A stretch of DNA of 22,948 nt from JABMRP01 sp964444795 (GCA_964444795.1 CAYUIQ010000150.1:1-22948), one strand, 5' to 3'. Counted from the stretch's first letter, positions 1-8,239 are shown. The notes: a model not told the origin generated them from the sequence alone. A program made the numbers and translations.

Positions 1-296
1 CAGTCGGTCTGGTCCGACACCTGCTCGACCACGATGTAGCGGCCCGGATCCAGCGTCAGACTGTAGGCCCCGGTGCCGTCGGTGACGTCGCTGTCGGCTA
101 GTGTGTCGCCTGCGGAGAGTGTGCCCGTGTCGTCGTTGTCCGCGAAAGCGGCGATCGTCCAGCCAGCAAGCCCAGCGTCGCTCCCGTCGAAGATGCCGTT
201 CGCGTCCACGTCTTCGTACTTGATCCCGTCCTTGGTCGCCTGCAGGTAGTTGGCAAAGTCGTCGCCCGCGTCGGTCTCGCCCGATTCGGTACGGCG
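1..296 (-). pseudogene. Fragment of SdrD-B-like surface/adhesin protein
   Basis: The minus strand reads as a continuous stretch with the signature of an SdrD B-like (Cna-B/prealbumin-type) repeat domain: KYEDVDANGIFDGSDAGLAG, then DNDDTGTLSAGDTLADSDV, then YSLTLDPGRYIVVEQVSDQT. Such domains occur in tandem in very large secreted or cell-surface proteins. The frame runs off the left edge of the window. On its N-terminal side it is closed by an in-frame TAA (plus-strand 297-299) with no plausible start codon or signal peptide in between. It is therefore a broken 5' end, either a real truncation or an assembly join. The next gene starts only 38 bp away on the other strand. The family assignment is by pattern; the truncation is seen directly. 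Confidence 0.55.
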
Positions 297-334
297 TTAC
301 GAGGATTTTCTCAATAACTAACAGGAACCTCACC

Positions 335-1795
335 ATGATCTCCGAACTTTTCTCTCGCTTCTTCCGCCGCAAGGGCAAAGCGACCGCCGAAGGTGTTCGG
401 CCGCTGGCCGCGAGGATCGATGGGAAACCGCCGGGTGAGTTGCCCGAGGGGCTCGTCATCTGTGTGATGCAGGGCAAGACGCTGACCAACGTCTGCCGCG
501 ACGAGCCGCCGGGATCGGTTGCGGCCGGGGAGATCTGTTGGCTGGTGCCGACGGACGATATCTCCTTGCCCGTGCGAATCGAAATCGGGGAGGAGTTCCT
601 CGCCGCCGACGTCGCCGTGCGACTGGAGACCGACCCGTCGATCGGGGTTCTCTTATCCGGCCGCACCGAAGTGACCCGCAACGAACTGCTCGCCCTGGTT
701 ACCAGCGAACTGGCCGGGTTGATCGACCTGCTGGGCTTTGAGACGGCCGAAGCGGTCGTCGAGCAAGACCGCGAGGACCTCGAACGCTTGCGGGCCAAGC
801 TCAGCCTGCTGCTGCAGAGCAACGGCCTGCGATGCACCGACGTCGGCGGCTTGCGGGTCGCCGAACCCGAGGAGGTCGAAGAGGAGATCGCCCAGGCGAT
901 CATCCTGGAAGACGAACCGGCCGAAGAGCCGGCCGACGACGTGGCCCGTGTGATGGCCGCGGCCGATGGCGGTCCGCCGCAGCCTGCCGAACCGGTGACC
1001 GCCGAGCAACTCGAACCGGCGCTGGCCCAAGCCGTGGGACAGGTGAAAACCGACGATGCCTGGGAGGACCTGCTCGGGCAACTGGAAACCGGCGGACTGC
1101 AAATCGACGGACAGTCGGCCGCCGAACTGGACGACCTGGGTCAGCAGGTGGTCGACGGCACGGTCCGCCCCGGCGATGTTGCCGCGCGGATTCGCGGCAT
1201 GGCCGAGGCAGCGCGGCGGCGGGCCGGCGTGCCCACGCCCGACTTGTCCCGCTGGCAAGGTCTCGCCCTACGCATGCAATTGGCCGACACGACCCCCGAG
1301 CCACAAGACGACTCGCAACCACGGGCCGAAGAGGCTGCCGAGGCCGGCGGAAAGTACGCCCGGCTGCGACGCCCGCGGACCTGGTGGATCTTGCGACGGA
1401 AGAAAGTGGACGACCGGCTGCGCGGTTTTCTCAAGGAGTCGGTCGGCACCGTCAGCACGACGCTGGGGTCTTACCGCAAGGGGCTCAAGGAAGTGCGTCC
1501 GGCCGCCCGGGTTCGCGAATTGGACCAGCAGATCAGCCTCATTGCCGATCTCCTGGCCACCGTGCCCACGCTGACCCCGAGGCTGAAGAAACTGCGTCTC
1601 GATCGGCAGCAGGTCAAGGAACTGATACGCAACGTCGAACGGGCCGTTACCGCCGCCGAGATGATGCAAGCCCAGGCGAGACACCTCGTGGGAACTCCGC
1701 CGGGTACCGACGTCTGGGATCAGGCGCTGGCCGAAACCCGCACCGCACTAGACACGCTGGAGCAACACCTGCGGGCGCGGCGCGCGGTCCGATAA
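335..1795 (+). CDS. SPFH-like N-terminal domain, coiled-coil protein (unrecognised family)
   Basis: This 486-residue protein has no signal peptide or clear membrane segment and is probably cytoplasmic or peripherally membrane-bound. Residues about 35-180 follow the same pattern as the SPFH domain of the next gene: a G-L-V-I-C strand, a PPGSVAAGE turn, a DISLPVRIEIGE strand, AADVAVRLETDPS, a helical LLALVTSELAGLIDLLGF stretch and a final SNGLRCTDVGGLRV. I infer a diverged SPFH-like fold. An acidic, Ala/Glu/Pro-rich middle (about 185-345) is followed by a basic patch (KYARLRRPRTWWILRRKK) and a C-terminal coiled coil (about 370-486). The start is supported by AGGA at 323-326, 8 nt before the ATG. 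It lies 149 bp upstream of the SPFH/zinc-ribbon gene on the same strand, which suggests an operon. Its function is unknown. Confidence 0.75.
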   Translation: MISELFSRFFRRKGKATAEGVRPLAARIDGKPPGELPEGLVICVMQGKTLTNVCRDEPPGSVAAGEICWLVPTDDISLPVRIEIGEEFLAADVAVRLETDPSIGVLLSGRTEVTRNELLALVTSELAGLIDLLGFETAEAVVEQDREDLERLRAKLSLLLQSNGLRCTDVGGLRVAEPEEVEEEIAQAIILEDEPAEEPADDVARVMAAADGGPPQPAEPVTAEQLEPALAQAVGQVKTDDAWEDLLGQLETGGLQIDGQSAAELDDLGQQVVDGTVRPGDVAARIRGMAEAARRRAGVPTPDLSRWQGLALRMQLADTTPEPQDDSQPRAEEAAEAGGKYARLRRPRTWWILRRKKVDDRLRGFLKESVGTVSTTLGSYRKGLKEVRPAARVRELDQQISLIADLLATVPTLTPRLKKLRLDRQQVKELIRNVERAVTAAEMMQAQARHLVGTPPGTDVWDQALAETRTALDTLEQHLRARRAVR

Positions 1796-1839
1796 CCCGC
1801 GCGTGCCGCCTCCCGGGGCAAACGAACCATACCGAATTC

Positions 1840-1939
1840 ATCAGGCTTTCCGCTCAAGGAGCTTTGCTAACGAGTTTATCAGGCTTTCCGATTTGGGAGC
1901 TTTACCAAAGAGTCTACCGGGCTTTCCGCTCAAGGAGCT
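1840..1939 (+). repeat. 38-bp imperfect tandem repeat (2.6 copies) carrying the ribosome binding site
   Basis: Three head-to-tail copies begin at 1840, 1878 and 1916, with an exact 38-bp period; the third is cut short by the start of the following gene. Each copy contains (A/T)C(A/C)GGGCTTTCCG or ATCAGGCTTTCCG followed by a purine block (CAAGGAGCT, TTGGGAGCT, CAAGGAGCT). In the last copy AAGGAG (1932-1937) sits 7 nt before the ATG at 1945, so it is the Shine-Dalgarno sequence; the first two copies repeat it without a start codon at that distance. The 38-bp period is not a multiple of three, so this is not a coding repeat. Confidence 0.8.
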
Positions 1940-1944
1940 ATAAA

Positions 1945-3705
1945 ATGTCGAAAACACTGGACAACCACCGCTGGTTGGCCCCCGAGGGCCAGTTCGCCGT
2001 CAGGATCCTGGCCGACGAGGCGCCGGGATTCTTCGCGAAAAAACTGATCGTCGAGCCCGGCACCCGGGCGCTGATCATCGACGAGGGTGTCTTTCAGGGT
2101 GAGATGCCGCCGGGAAGCTACACGCTGGAATCGCTGCCCCAGCGGGTCAAGTTCTGGAAGACGAAGCAGGCCACGGTGATCCTCACTCGGCAGGAAGATC
2201 TTCCCCTGGACATCGCCTGCCCGCGGCTGGCCACGGCCGAACATTTGATGGTCGAAGCGTCGGTCCGGCTGTCGGTGCAGATTGAAGACGTGGCATTGTT
2301 CCTGCAGAACTTGCTGGGATCGCGGCCGGAATTCTCCATCGACCAATTGTGCGATGCGATCGGGCCGCTGGTGCAGCAGGCGATGTGGGAGGCGGTCGGC
2401 CGGCTGTCGATCGGCGACCTGACCGGCCCGGAGGTGCGCGGCGACCTGGACGCGGCGGTCGAGCAAGCGTTGGGCGTTTCCCTGAAGCGTTACGGGCTGC
2501 GGTTCGGTCAGATCCAAACGGTCTCCGTTCGCCACGACCAGTACGACGAACACCTGCAGAAGCAGGGCGAAGTCTGGCTCATTCGGGAAGGACTCCAGCA
2601 GCAGAAGGCGCTGGACGAACTGGGCTCGGACGAGGAACTCCAGAAGATCAAGCGGCTGGAGCGAGACGGCGAACTGGAGGTGCTTCGCCGAAACGTGGCC
2701 AGCGACACGGCCGAAGGCAAGTTGGCCAACCAACTCCGCCGCGTGGGCCTCCGTAACAAGTGGCGCGAGGCGCTGCTATCCGACCGGTTCAACAAGGTTC
2801 AGAGCGAGGACGAACTGGCCGACATGCTGCTGCAACGGGATAAGAACCAGGAGATTCGCGGCGAGGAGTTGGACGAGCTCAAGGCCATCTATCGCGACAA
2901 GCACGAGGATCGCGAGTCGGCCCGGCGGCATCTCGTGCGGAAGGTCGAAGTTGAGCGGACGATGGAATTGGAGGAGGTTCGCGTCGAGTTGGACCATCGG
3001 GCACAACTCAAGTCGCTGGACCATCAGGCGGAACTGGCCCGGGCGACCGAGTCGGAAGAGAACCACCGCTGGGCGGCCAGGATTCAAGATCTGCGTCAAG
3101 CGGCCGTGCTCGACCTTCAGCAGCAGAAAATCGAATTGGAGCGCGCGAAACATGAAGATGATCTCGACGAGATCCAGGATAAGAGGAAACGGCGAAACCG
3201 GGACCGCCAGTTGGAGGATCTCAAGCGGCTCAACGAACTCAATACCGAACACGCACGCCAGCAGGTGGATCTGGCCGAGGCGCGCGCCGACAAGGCCGCC
3301 GAGCGAGAACGCGCGCACATCGAGACGATAAAAGATGCCAGCACCGAAGTCTTGGTGGCTACGGCCGAGGAGAAGAACGCCGAACTGTTGGCCAAAATGA
3401 AGATGCACGAGGCTACCGAGCGAACGGCCCAAGCGGCCTCGGCCGAGCGCGCCGAACTCCAGCAGCAGGTGACCGACGCCGAGCGGGCCAAGTCCGACGC
3501 CGTGGCCGAGGCGATGCGCGAGGGGATGACCGGCATGAAGGACATCGCCAGCCAGGGATTCCAGGCGTTGGGTCAGGCGGGGCAAGGAACCACATCGGGT
3601 TCCGGTGCCCCGGGCGGTGCCGGGCGCGTGCTGCTTTGTCCCAAATGCCGGGCTGAAAACGAAGAGGCCCACCGCAAGTGCAAAGTGTGCGGAACCCAGT
3701 TGTAA
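1945..3705 (+). CDS. SPFH (band-7-like) domain / long coiled coil / C-terminal zinc-ribbon protein
   Basis: This is a 586-residue protein. Residues 1-205 form an SPFH-type domain: ...EPGTRALIIDEGVFQGEMPPGSYTLE, DLPLDIACPRLATAEHLMVEASVRLSVQIEDV, and LKRYGLRFGQIQTVSV at its end. Residues about 205-525 are almost uninterrupted charged helix (Glu/Lys/Arg/Gln heptads), a long coiled coil. After a Gly/Ser linker, residues about 565-586 form a zinc ribbon with two CxxC pairs (CPKC...CKVC). SPFH proteins oligomerise on membranes as scaffolds; SPFH proteins ending in a zinc ribbon include Bacillus YdjI-like proteins that recruit partners. The ATG at 1945 is chosen for the AAGGAG 7 nt upstream and because the SPFH match begins there; the frame stays open further upstream only as an overlap with the preceding gene. 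The partners are probably the adjacent SPFH-like, HTH and FHA proteins. Confidence 0.85.
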   Translation: MSKTLDNHRWLAPEGQFAVRILADEAPGFFAKKLIVEPGTRALIIDEGVFQGEMPPGSYTLESLPQRVKFWKTKQATVILTRQEDLPLDIACPRLATAEHLMVEASVRLSVQIEDVALFLQNLLGSRPEFSIDQLCDAIGPLVQQAMWEAVGRLSIGDLTGPEVRGDLDAAVEQALGVSLKRYGLRFGQIQTVSVRHDQYDEHLQKQGEVWLIREGLQQQKALDELGSDEELQKIKRLERDGELEVLRRNVASDTAEGKLANQLRRVGLRNKWREALLSDRFNKVQSEDELADMLLQRDKNQEIRGEELDELKAIYRDKHEDRESARRHLVRKVEVERTMELEEVRVELDHRAQLKSLDHQAELARATESEENHRWAARIQDLRQAAVLDLQQQKIELERAKHEDDLDEIQDKRKRRNRDRQLEDLKRLNELNTEHARQQVDLAEARADKAAERERAHIETIKDASTEVLVATAEEKNAELLAKMKMHEATERTAQAASAERAELQQQVTDAERAKSDAVAEAMREGMTGMKDIASQGFQALGQAGQGTTSGSGAPGGAGRVLLCPKCRAENEEAHRKCKVCGTQL

Positions 3706-3751
3706 GAAACTCAGCCTTCTTAGCAGGAACCGATCGAAGGGTATTTTCGAT

Positions 3752-4024
3752 ATGCCGAAGAAAACCAAATCCGCTGGCCAAGACTCGGGAGACGCCCAAT
3801 CGGGCGTTGTGCTCCCGCCTCCCGGTGCCCAGCCGGAAGGAAACGAACAATTGCTCACCACGCGCGAGTTGATGGCGTTTCTGAATCTCTCGCGCACCAA
3901 GGTGTGGGAACTGGTCAACAAGCAGGGGCTGCCCGCCTTCAAAATCGGCGGCGATTACCGCTACCGGCGCGCCGAAGTGATGGGGTGGCTGGAACGCTAC
4001 CGCGTGCAGAACGACGATCAATGA
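3752..4024 (+). CDS. Small MerR/excisionase-type helix-turn-helix protein
   Basis: This is a 90-residue protein. After a flexible polar N-terminus (about 30 residues), residues about 33-83 match the HTH_17/excisionase-like winged helix: LLTTRELMAFLNLSRTKVWE, then GLPAFKIGGDYRYRRAEVMG and WLERY. This pattern (helix-turn-helix, then a short wing with a K-I-G-x-x-Y/W-R motif) is typical of small DNA-binding proteins, used as regulators or recombination directionality factors. GAAGG at 3736-3740 precedes the ATG by about 11 nt. It starts 46 bp after the SPFH/zinc-ribbon gene and ends 28 bp before the FHA gene, all on the plus strand, so it is probably co-transcribed. With no integrase nearby, an autoregulator of this operon is more likely than an excisionase (inference). 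Confidence 0.85.
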   Translation: MPKKTKSAGQDSGDAQSGVVLPPPGAQPEGNEQLLTTRELMAFLNLSRTKVWELVNKQGLPAFKIGGDYRYRRAEVMGWLERYRVQNDDQ

Positions 4025-4052
4025 TCGAGCCCCCACGAAAGACAAAGCCGAT

Positions 4053-5681
4053 ATGAATGCCCACGAAACCAATCAAGAAGCTTCCCCGCCAACCGCACCG
4101 GCGCCCGTGCTGGTGATCGACTGGGGCGCCAACCCGGAGGCCGATAGCGATCTGACACCCGAGTTCAACCTCGTCTGCCCGGGACTCAGTAGCCGGCCGT
4201 ACGTGATCGCGCAGCTCGACGGGCGGCTCGAAGGCCAATACTGGCAGACGATCCCCAGCCTGCGACGGGAGAATCCTGCGCATTGGATCTTCGACGAGCA
4301 ACTCCGGCTGACGGTCGATGCGCGGATCAGCGGTCGGAGGCAGTATCTGTTGAAGATCCGCGCGATCTTTTACGAGCCGGGCGGGGGACCGGCGCGGTGT
4401 TTCCTGGCCGTCGTGCGAATCAGCGTGCCCGACCCCCGGCAGAGCGACGCCCGAACGCTGGAAATTCGTGGCGACGGCGGTGCGCTGGTCAACCTGCAGG
4501 GGAGCAATCTCCGCGATTTCGCCAAGATCATTATCCAGGGCGAAGGCGACGCGGTGATCAACGTACAGGAAGGTCTCCAGGAATCGCCGCCGCGGGAGAC
4601 GTCGTCAGTCGAAGACCGGCCCTGTATCCTGAAGCTTCCGTTTAAGCCCGACGAAGAGTTTTGTCGCTGTCTGCCGTGGCGACCGGCCGACACGGCCGCC
4701 CGCGCGATCGCGCCGGGGCAACGGATCGACTCGGCCTCGCTGAAGTTAGCCGATGGCCGGCGTATTCTGCTTCTGGCCCGCGGCAAGGCGCTGTTGGGGC
4801 GCGAACGGGTCGACGAGCACGGCGGTCGGGTCTGCGATATCGTCTTGCGGATGCACCCGCTGGACTGCGACTCGCGCCGGGAACTCTCCCGGTTGATCTC
4901 CCGCCGGCACTGCTGCTTGGAACTGCAAGAGAACGGGCTCGTGCTGGAAGATTTTCCCTCGGGTTGCGGAACGTATTGCGACGGAGTGAAGACGGGGCAG
5001 AAAGTCCTCTTCAAGAAGGACGACTCCGTACACCGGCACACGGTCGTTACGGGTGGCGTGCTGGGGCTGGACGTGGCCCTGCACCGCGACCCCACGTGGC
5101 GCGAGGACGCGCGGGCGGCCGATGTCGGCTCCTGTTTCGACGCAATGATTCAGAGCTGTCTGACCAAGGCCGCCGGCGGGGCGATGCCACCCAATACCTG
5201 GAGTTCGGCTTGCCGCGATCGGATCGACGCGGTGCGCATTCGCCGGCTTCGGAGACTGCCCATTGCCGATTTCTATTCCGCGCTGGGCAGCGTGCTCTCG
5301 CCCGGCCAGTTGGCGGGCGTTCGCCGGGTGGCCGACTGCATCGATCTGGTCGACACGCTCGCCGACCGGGAGGAGTACGTGCTGCTGTTCCGCACCGCCA
5401 CCATCGGCAGCGCCCCGGGGGCGGCCGTCCAACTGCGCGGTTCCGGCGTCGCCGACGTCCACGCCCGAGTGCTCCATCTCGGCGGCGGATTCTGGTTGGA
5501 GCCGCTGTGGGAAGAAACTACCATTTGCGCCAATACCGGCGAGGAGCAACGCGACACCAGGACCTATGTCGATGGCCGGCAGGTAGCCCGCCACGAGTTG
5601 GTCCCCCTGGTGCCCGGCATGAAGCTCCGCTTCGGTCAGACGGAATTGACGTTTGATGAGTTCGGGCAGATGGAGTTGTGA
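4053..5681 (+). CDS. Protein with two FHA (forkhead-associated) domains
   Basis: This 542-residue protein has no signal peptide or membrane segment. Residues about 40-130 look like a beta-rich domain ending in FLAVVRISVPDP. FHA domain 1 spans about 238-345: LGR at 248-250, SRLISRRHCCLEL at 279-291, then DFPSGCGTYCDG, matching the GR...S..H...SxNGT(N/Y) signature that binds phosphothreonine. A second, weaker FHA-like domain spans about 441-536: TATIGSAPG, VADVHARVLHL, TYVDGRQV, then PLVPGMKLRFG. There IG replaces GR and ADVHAR replaces SRxH, so its phosphopeptide binding may be lost. FHA proteins read Ser/Thr phosphorylation, usually by Hanks-type kinases, but no kinase is present in the window. 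It closes the SPFH/HTH cassette. The upstream ribosome binding site is weak (GAAAGAC). Confidence 0.85.
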   Translation: MNAHETNQEASPPTAPAPVLVIDWGANPEADSDLTPEFNLVCPGLSSRPYVIAQLDGRLEGQYWQTIPSLRRENPAHWIFDEQLRLTVDARISGRRQYLLKIRAIFYEPGGGPARCFLAVVRISVPDPRQSDARTLEIRGDGGALVNLQGSNLRDFAKIIIQGEGDAVINVQEGLQESPPRETSSVEDRPCILKLPFKPDEEFCRCLPWRPADTAARAIAPGQRIDSASLKLADGRRILLLARGKALLGRERVDEHGGRVCDIVLRMHPLDCDSRRELSRLISRRHCCLELQENGLVLEDFPSGCGTYCDGVKTGQKVLFKKDDSVHRHTVVTGGVLGLDVALHRDPTWREDARAADVGSCFDAMIQSCLTKAAGGAMPPNTWSSACRDRIDAVRIRRLRRLPIADFYSALGSVLSPGQLAGVRRVADCIDLVDTLADREEYVLLFRTATIGSAPGAAVQLRGSGVADVHARVLHLGGGFWLEPLWEETTICANTGEEQRDTRTYVDGRQVARHELVPLVPGMKLRFGQTELTFDEFGQMEL

Positions 5682-5718
5682 GCTTGTCCGGCAGGGACAG
5701 CCGCTGAACAAAACTCGC

Positions 5719-5910
5719 TGCAGTCATCCCCTGTTTCTTCATGTTACCGAGGCAGAGCACGTGGAAGGACATCGTGTCCACGTGCGGTTTAGCGATGGTA
5801 CGGCGGGCGAAATCGATCTGCCGGAGTCTCTCCCCGGACCGATACCGCAGGGCACAATCAGGATACAATCCACTACGTGGACCGTCCGCTGGTTACGGCA
5901 CACGGGGTGA
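5719..5910 (+). pseudogene. Shortened DUF2442-like remnant
   Basis: The frame reads LFLHVTEAEHVEGHRVHVRF then SDGTAGEIDLPESLPGPI, which matches the N-terminal half of DUF2442 proteins (small, about 80-90 residues, often found beside DUF4160 or toxin-antitoxin-like genes). The usual C-terminal half (a TVxWPNGADxxPExL-type motif) is absent: the frame stops at 5908-5910 after TVRWLRHTG. The only in-frame ATGs (5653 and 5656) lie inside the end of the FHA gene, and no ribosome binding site is evident at the expected start. It is probably a decayed gene. The convergent GH172 gene ends only 10 bp downstream. Confidence 0.45.
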
Positions 5911-5920
5911 GCCTGCGACT

Positions 5921-8035
5921 TCACGGTTTTTCCAACACAACGCAATCCAGCCCGAAGTAGCTGCGCGGCGGCCGGGATTTCGGGTTGCTCCCCACCAGCG
6001 TGGCGCGGAGGGTGATGACGTTGCCGGTCGGTTCGATCACGCCGAGATCGATCTTGGCGATGGTGACCGGGTCGGGCTCGAAGAGGTCGATTGGCTCGCC
6101 GATCTTCTTACCGCCGACGGATAGTTGCACGATGCCGAAATCGTAGCTGCGGACCAGATGGAGGATCACGCGGCGGGGTTTGTATTGCTCGGCGAGGGTG
6201 AACTCGATGAAGTCGCCCGGGGTTCGTGCGGGAACGAAGTAATGGGCGCCGCCGCTGAGGCGCACCGGGCGAAATCTGGGGGCGGGAACTTGCGGACCGC
6301 TTTGCAGACCGGTGGACCGGGCCGTGGGGGTGAGGTTCTCCAGTTCGATGGCCCCTTTCACTCGTCGCACGCCGGCAGCGCGGATCTCGCGACCGCGGCG
6401 GTCCAATTCCTCCAGCGAGACGATCGGCGCGGTGGCCCGGTCGGGCAGGGCAGGGCGGTTGTGCGTCGCCCCGGGTTGGGCATACCACCAGGTCACGGCC
6501 GAGTAGCCCAACAGGTTCCACGGGTTGCGGATGTCGGTGCCGAACGACGACTCCATGTCGAAGCGAAACTGCCGCCCAAACGGAATGGCGTCCAGCCCGC
6601 GCTGGCGGGTGCAGATGTTGAACCCCCGGGTGCGACCGTCGAGCCCGCCGACGCGAATGTTGGCCAGAAACGGATGTGAGAACTCATCCTCCCGGGTCGG
6701 CACGCGGCCGCCGGCCCAACCGTAATAATCTTCGGTGCCCGTGCCGAAATGCGAGGGGAAATCGCGCTGGTGATCGTCGTCGATGTAGATCTTCTCGTCG
6801 CCTTCGCCCCACCAGCTTCCGTTGGGGTTGAGCACCGTCCACTGATCGCCGACGAACACTCCCCGGCCGGTGATCTCGATGAAGTTCCAATCCTGAAATT
6901 CCGACCCCCGGGCGACGTCGTCGGCTCGCCAGTTGGTACGGAAGTGCATACTCCGCTCGTCCCAATCCCAGGGCTCCGTCGCGATGCGCACCCGCGTCTC
7001 GACCGGTTCCTTGCCCAGATTGACCAGCTCAAGCTGGGCCGATGTTTCGTACGGCATGACCCAACGGCAGACCATCCGGCCGTCTTGGTGAACCTGTCGT
7101 GCAAAGGTCTTAAAGGGATGAACCGCGTCGGGACACCCGAAGAAATCACCCAGCGGACACCAGATGGCCGGCTCGCCGTCGAACCGACCGGTCAACACGG
7201 TCGAGCGAAGATAACCGGAGCGCCCTTTTTCGGTCGGCGTGAGTTGAACTTCCAGGTAGCGGACCGCCGCGCCGCCGGGTGGCGTGGGGATCGTCATCCG
7301 GCCATCGGGAGCAATCGTCTCGTGGACCGTCGCGAGCCGCTCCTCCGGCGGTGCCGCCGGGTCGAGAAGCGTCTTACCGATCACCGCCAGATCGGCCCCG
7401 GCCGCCTCATAGGCCGCCATCGTAAACGTCTCGACGCGCGTGCCTTTCGGATAGTCGCGGTAGTTGATGATGTTGTAAAACGGCTTGCGGTCCATCGCCA
7501 CGCGGCAGCTTCGCGCGAAGGGGACCGGCAGATAAAGGTCACCCGCCCTGGCCGTGTAGGCCGCCAGCGGTTGGCCGACGAACTGCTTGGCCGTGACCAA
7601 CTCGATCAGCGGACAGTCGACGACCGGCTCCTCGGCGCCGTCGAGATAGATCCGCACGTTAGCGCCGACGCGGTCGCCGAAACCGTAGTAGAAGAAGGGC
7701 GTCCAGATTCGCGTGAGGCAGCCCGGGCCGTCGTGTTCCATCAACACCCACTCGGTCTTGCCGTCGCGCTGTTCGGTGCGAAGGAAGCCGACGCCGTCCT
7801 GATCGGCAAACCAGCCGGGCCCTCCGCGCACCGTCGACGCCCGATTGTAGCTGCTGGCCTGGCGCTGTTGGTACACCGGTTCCGGCCATCGGGCCAGCGC
7901 CGCCGGGTCGCTCATCTCGCGGGCCAGCCGCTCGATCGTGATTGGCCGGTCGTCCGCGGTCGGCGCGGATTGGCCGGTGGTGGTCCAGGCCGTGGTGAGG
8001 GCGATCAGTGCCCACGTGGTGACCGGCGTTTGCAT
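5921..8035 (-). CDS. Secreted GH172-type glycoside hydrolase (DUF2961)
   Basis: This 704-residue protein starts with a signal-peptide-like segment (MQTPVTTWALIALTTAWTTT, cleavage near residue 23). The central region matches DUF2961, now glycoside hydrolase family 172 (difructose-dianhydride and alpha-D-arabinofuranan/fructofuranose hydrolases). Visible signatures are GPGCLTRIWTPFFYYGFG early on, NGSWWGEGDEKIYIDDD, and SHFGTGTEDYYGWAGG (about residue 430), which carries the conserved acidic GTEDYY motif near the active site. A C-terminal beta-sandwich of about 120 residues follows (GAHYFVPARTPGDFIEFTL to the end), as in many planctomycete members. The start is supported by AGGGGA about 7 nt upstream. 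It likely acts in the periplasm or outside the cell on furanoside-containing polysaccharide. The substrate cannot be told from sequence. Confidence 0.85.
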   Translation of the reverse strand: MQTPVTTWALIALTTAWTTTGQSAPTADDRPITIERLAREMSDPAALARWPEPVYQQRQASSYNRASTVRGGPGWFADQDGVGFLRTEQRDGKTEWVLMEHDGPGCLTRIWTPFFYYGFGDRVGANVRIYLDGAEEPVVDCPLIELVTAKQFVGQPLAAYTARAGDLYLPVPFARSCRVAMDRKPFYNIINYRDYPKGTRVETFTMAAYEAAGADLAVIGKTLLDPAAPPEERLATVHETIAPDGRMTIPTPPGGAAVRYLEVQLTPTEKGRSGYLRSTVLTGRFDGEPAIWCPLGDFFGCPDAVHPFKTFARQVHQDGRMVCRWVMPYETSAQLELVNLGKEPVETRVRIATEPWDWDERSMHFRTNWRADDVARGSEFQDWNFIEITGRGVFVGDQWTVLNPNGSWWGEGDEKIYIDDDHQRDFPSHFGTGTEDYYGWAGGRVPTREDEFSHPFLANIRVGGLDGRTRGFNICTRQRGLDAIPFGRQFRFDMESSFGTDIRNPWNLLGYSAVTWWYAQPGATHNRPALPDRATAPIVSLEELDRRGREIRAAGVRRVKGAIELENLTPTARSTGLQSGPQVPAPRFRPVRLSGGAHYFVPARTPGDFIEFTLAEQYKPRRVILHLVRSYDFGIVQLSVGGKKIGEPIDLFEPDPVTIAKIDLGVIEPTGNVITLRATLVGSNPKSRPPRSYFGLDCVVLEKP

Positions 8036-8239
8036 GACGTTCCCCTGGTGAATGATTACCTCGTTCGCGGAGTATACATTCTATCTGCGGTTTGCGGGAA
8101 ACACGACTCATGGCACCCTTCCCCAAAAACTCCGGGCGAACCGGCAAGACCCCCCCCGCGGGTGGAAACGAATGACGCGCCCGTGCCTTTCCGCTATGCT
8201 TGACTAATGAGGGCGAGGGTTTCACCGTAGAGGCATCTT

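Noticed and set aside
1840..1939. CRISPR-like array
   Set aside because: The 38-bp copies are directly adjacent with no unique spacers, and no cas genes are present.
832..1944. In-frame open extension of the SPFH/zinc-ribbon gene far upstream
   Set aside because: It overlaps the preceding gene in another frame, reads as Arg-rich low-complexity translation, and the AAGGAG with ATG at 1945 gives a much better start where the SPFH domain begins.
3752..4024. Excisionase/recombination directionality factor of a mobile element
   Set aside because: The HTH type is compatible, but no integrase, attachment repeats or phage genes are nearby; a regulator of the SPFH/FHA cassette fits better.
5758..5784. 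27-bp palindrome with CACGTGGA / TCCACGTG arms
   Set aside because: It falls within the coding part of the DUF2442 remnant (EHVEGHRVHV) and may just reflect repeated His-Val codons; no regulatory context is evident.
6749..8203. Long plus-strand open frame (484 codons) opposite the GH172 gene
   Set aside because: It is an antisense shadow caused by high GC; the minus strand encodes a protein with a signal peptide and DUF2961 motifs.
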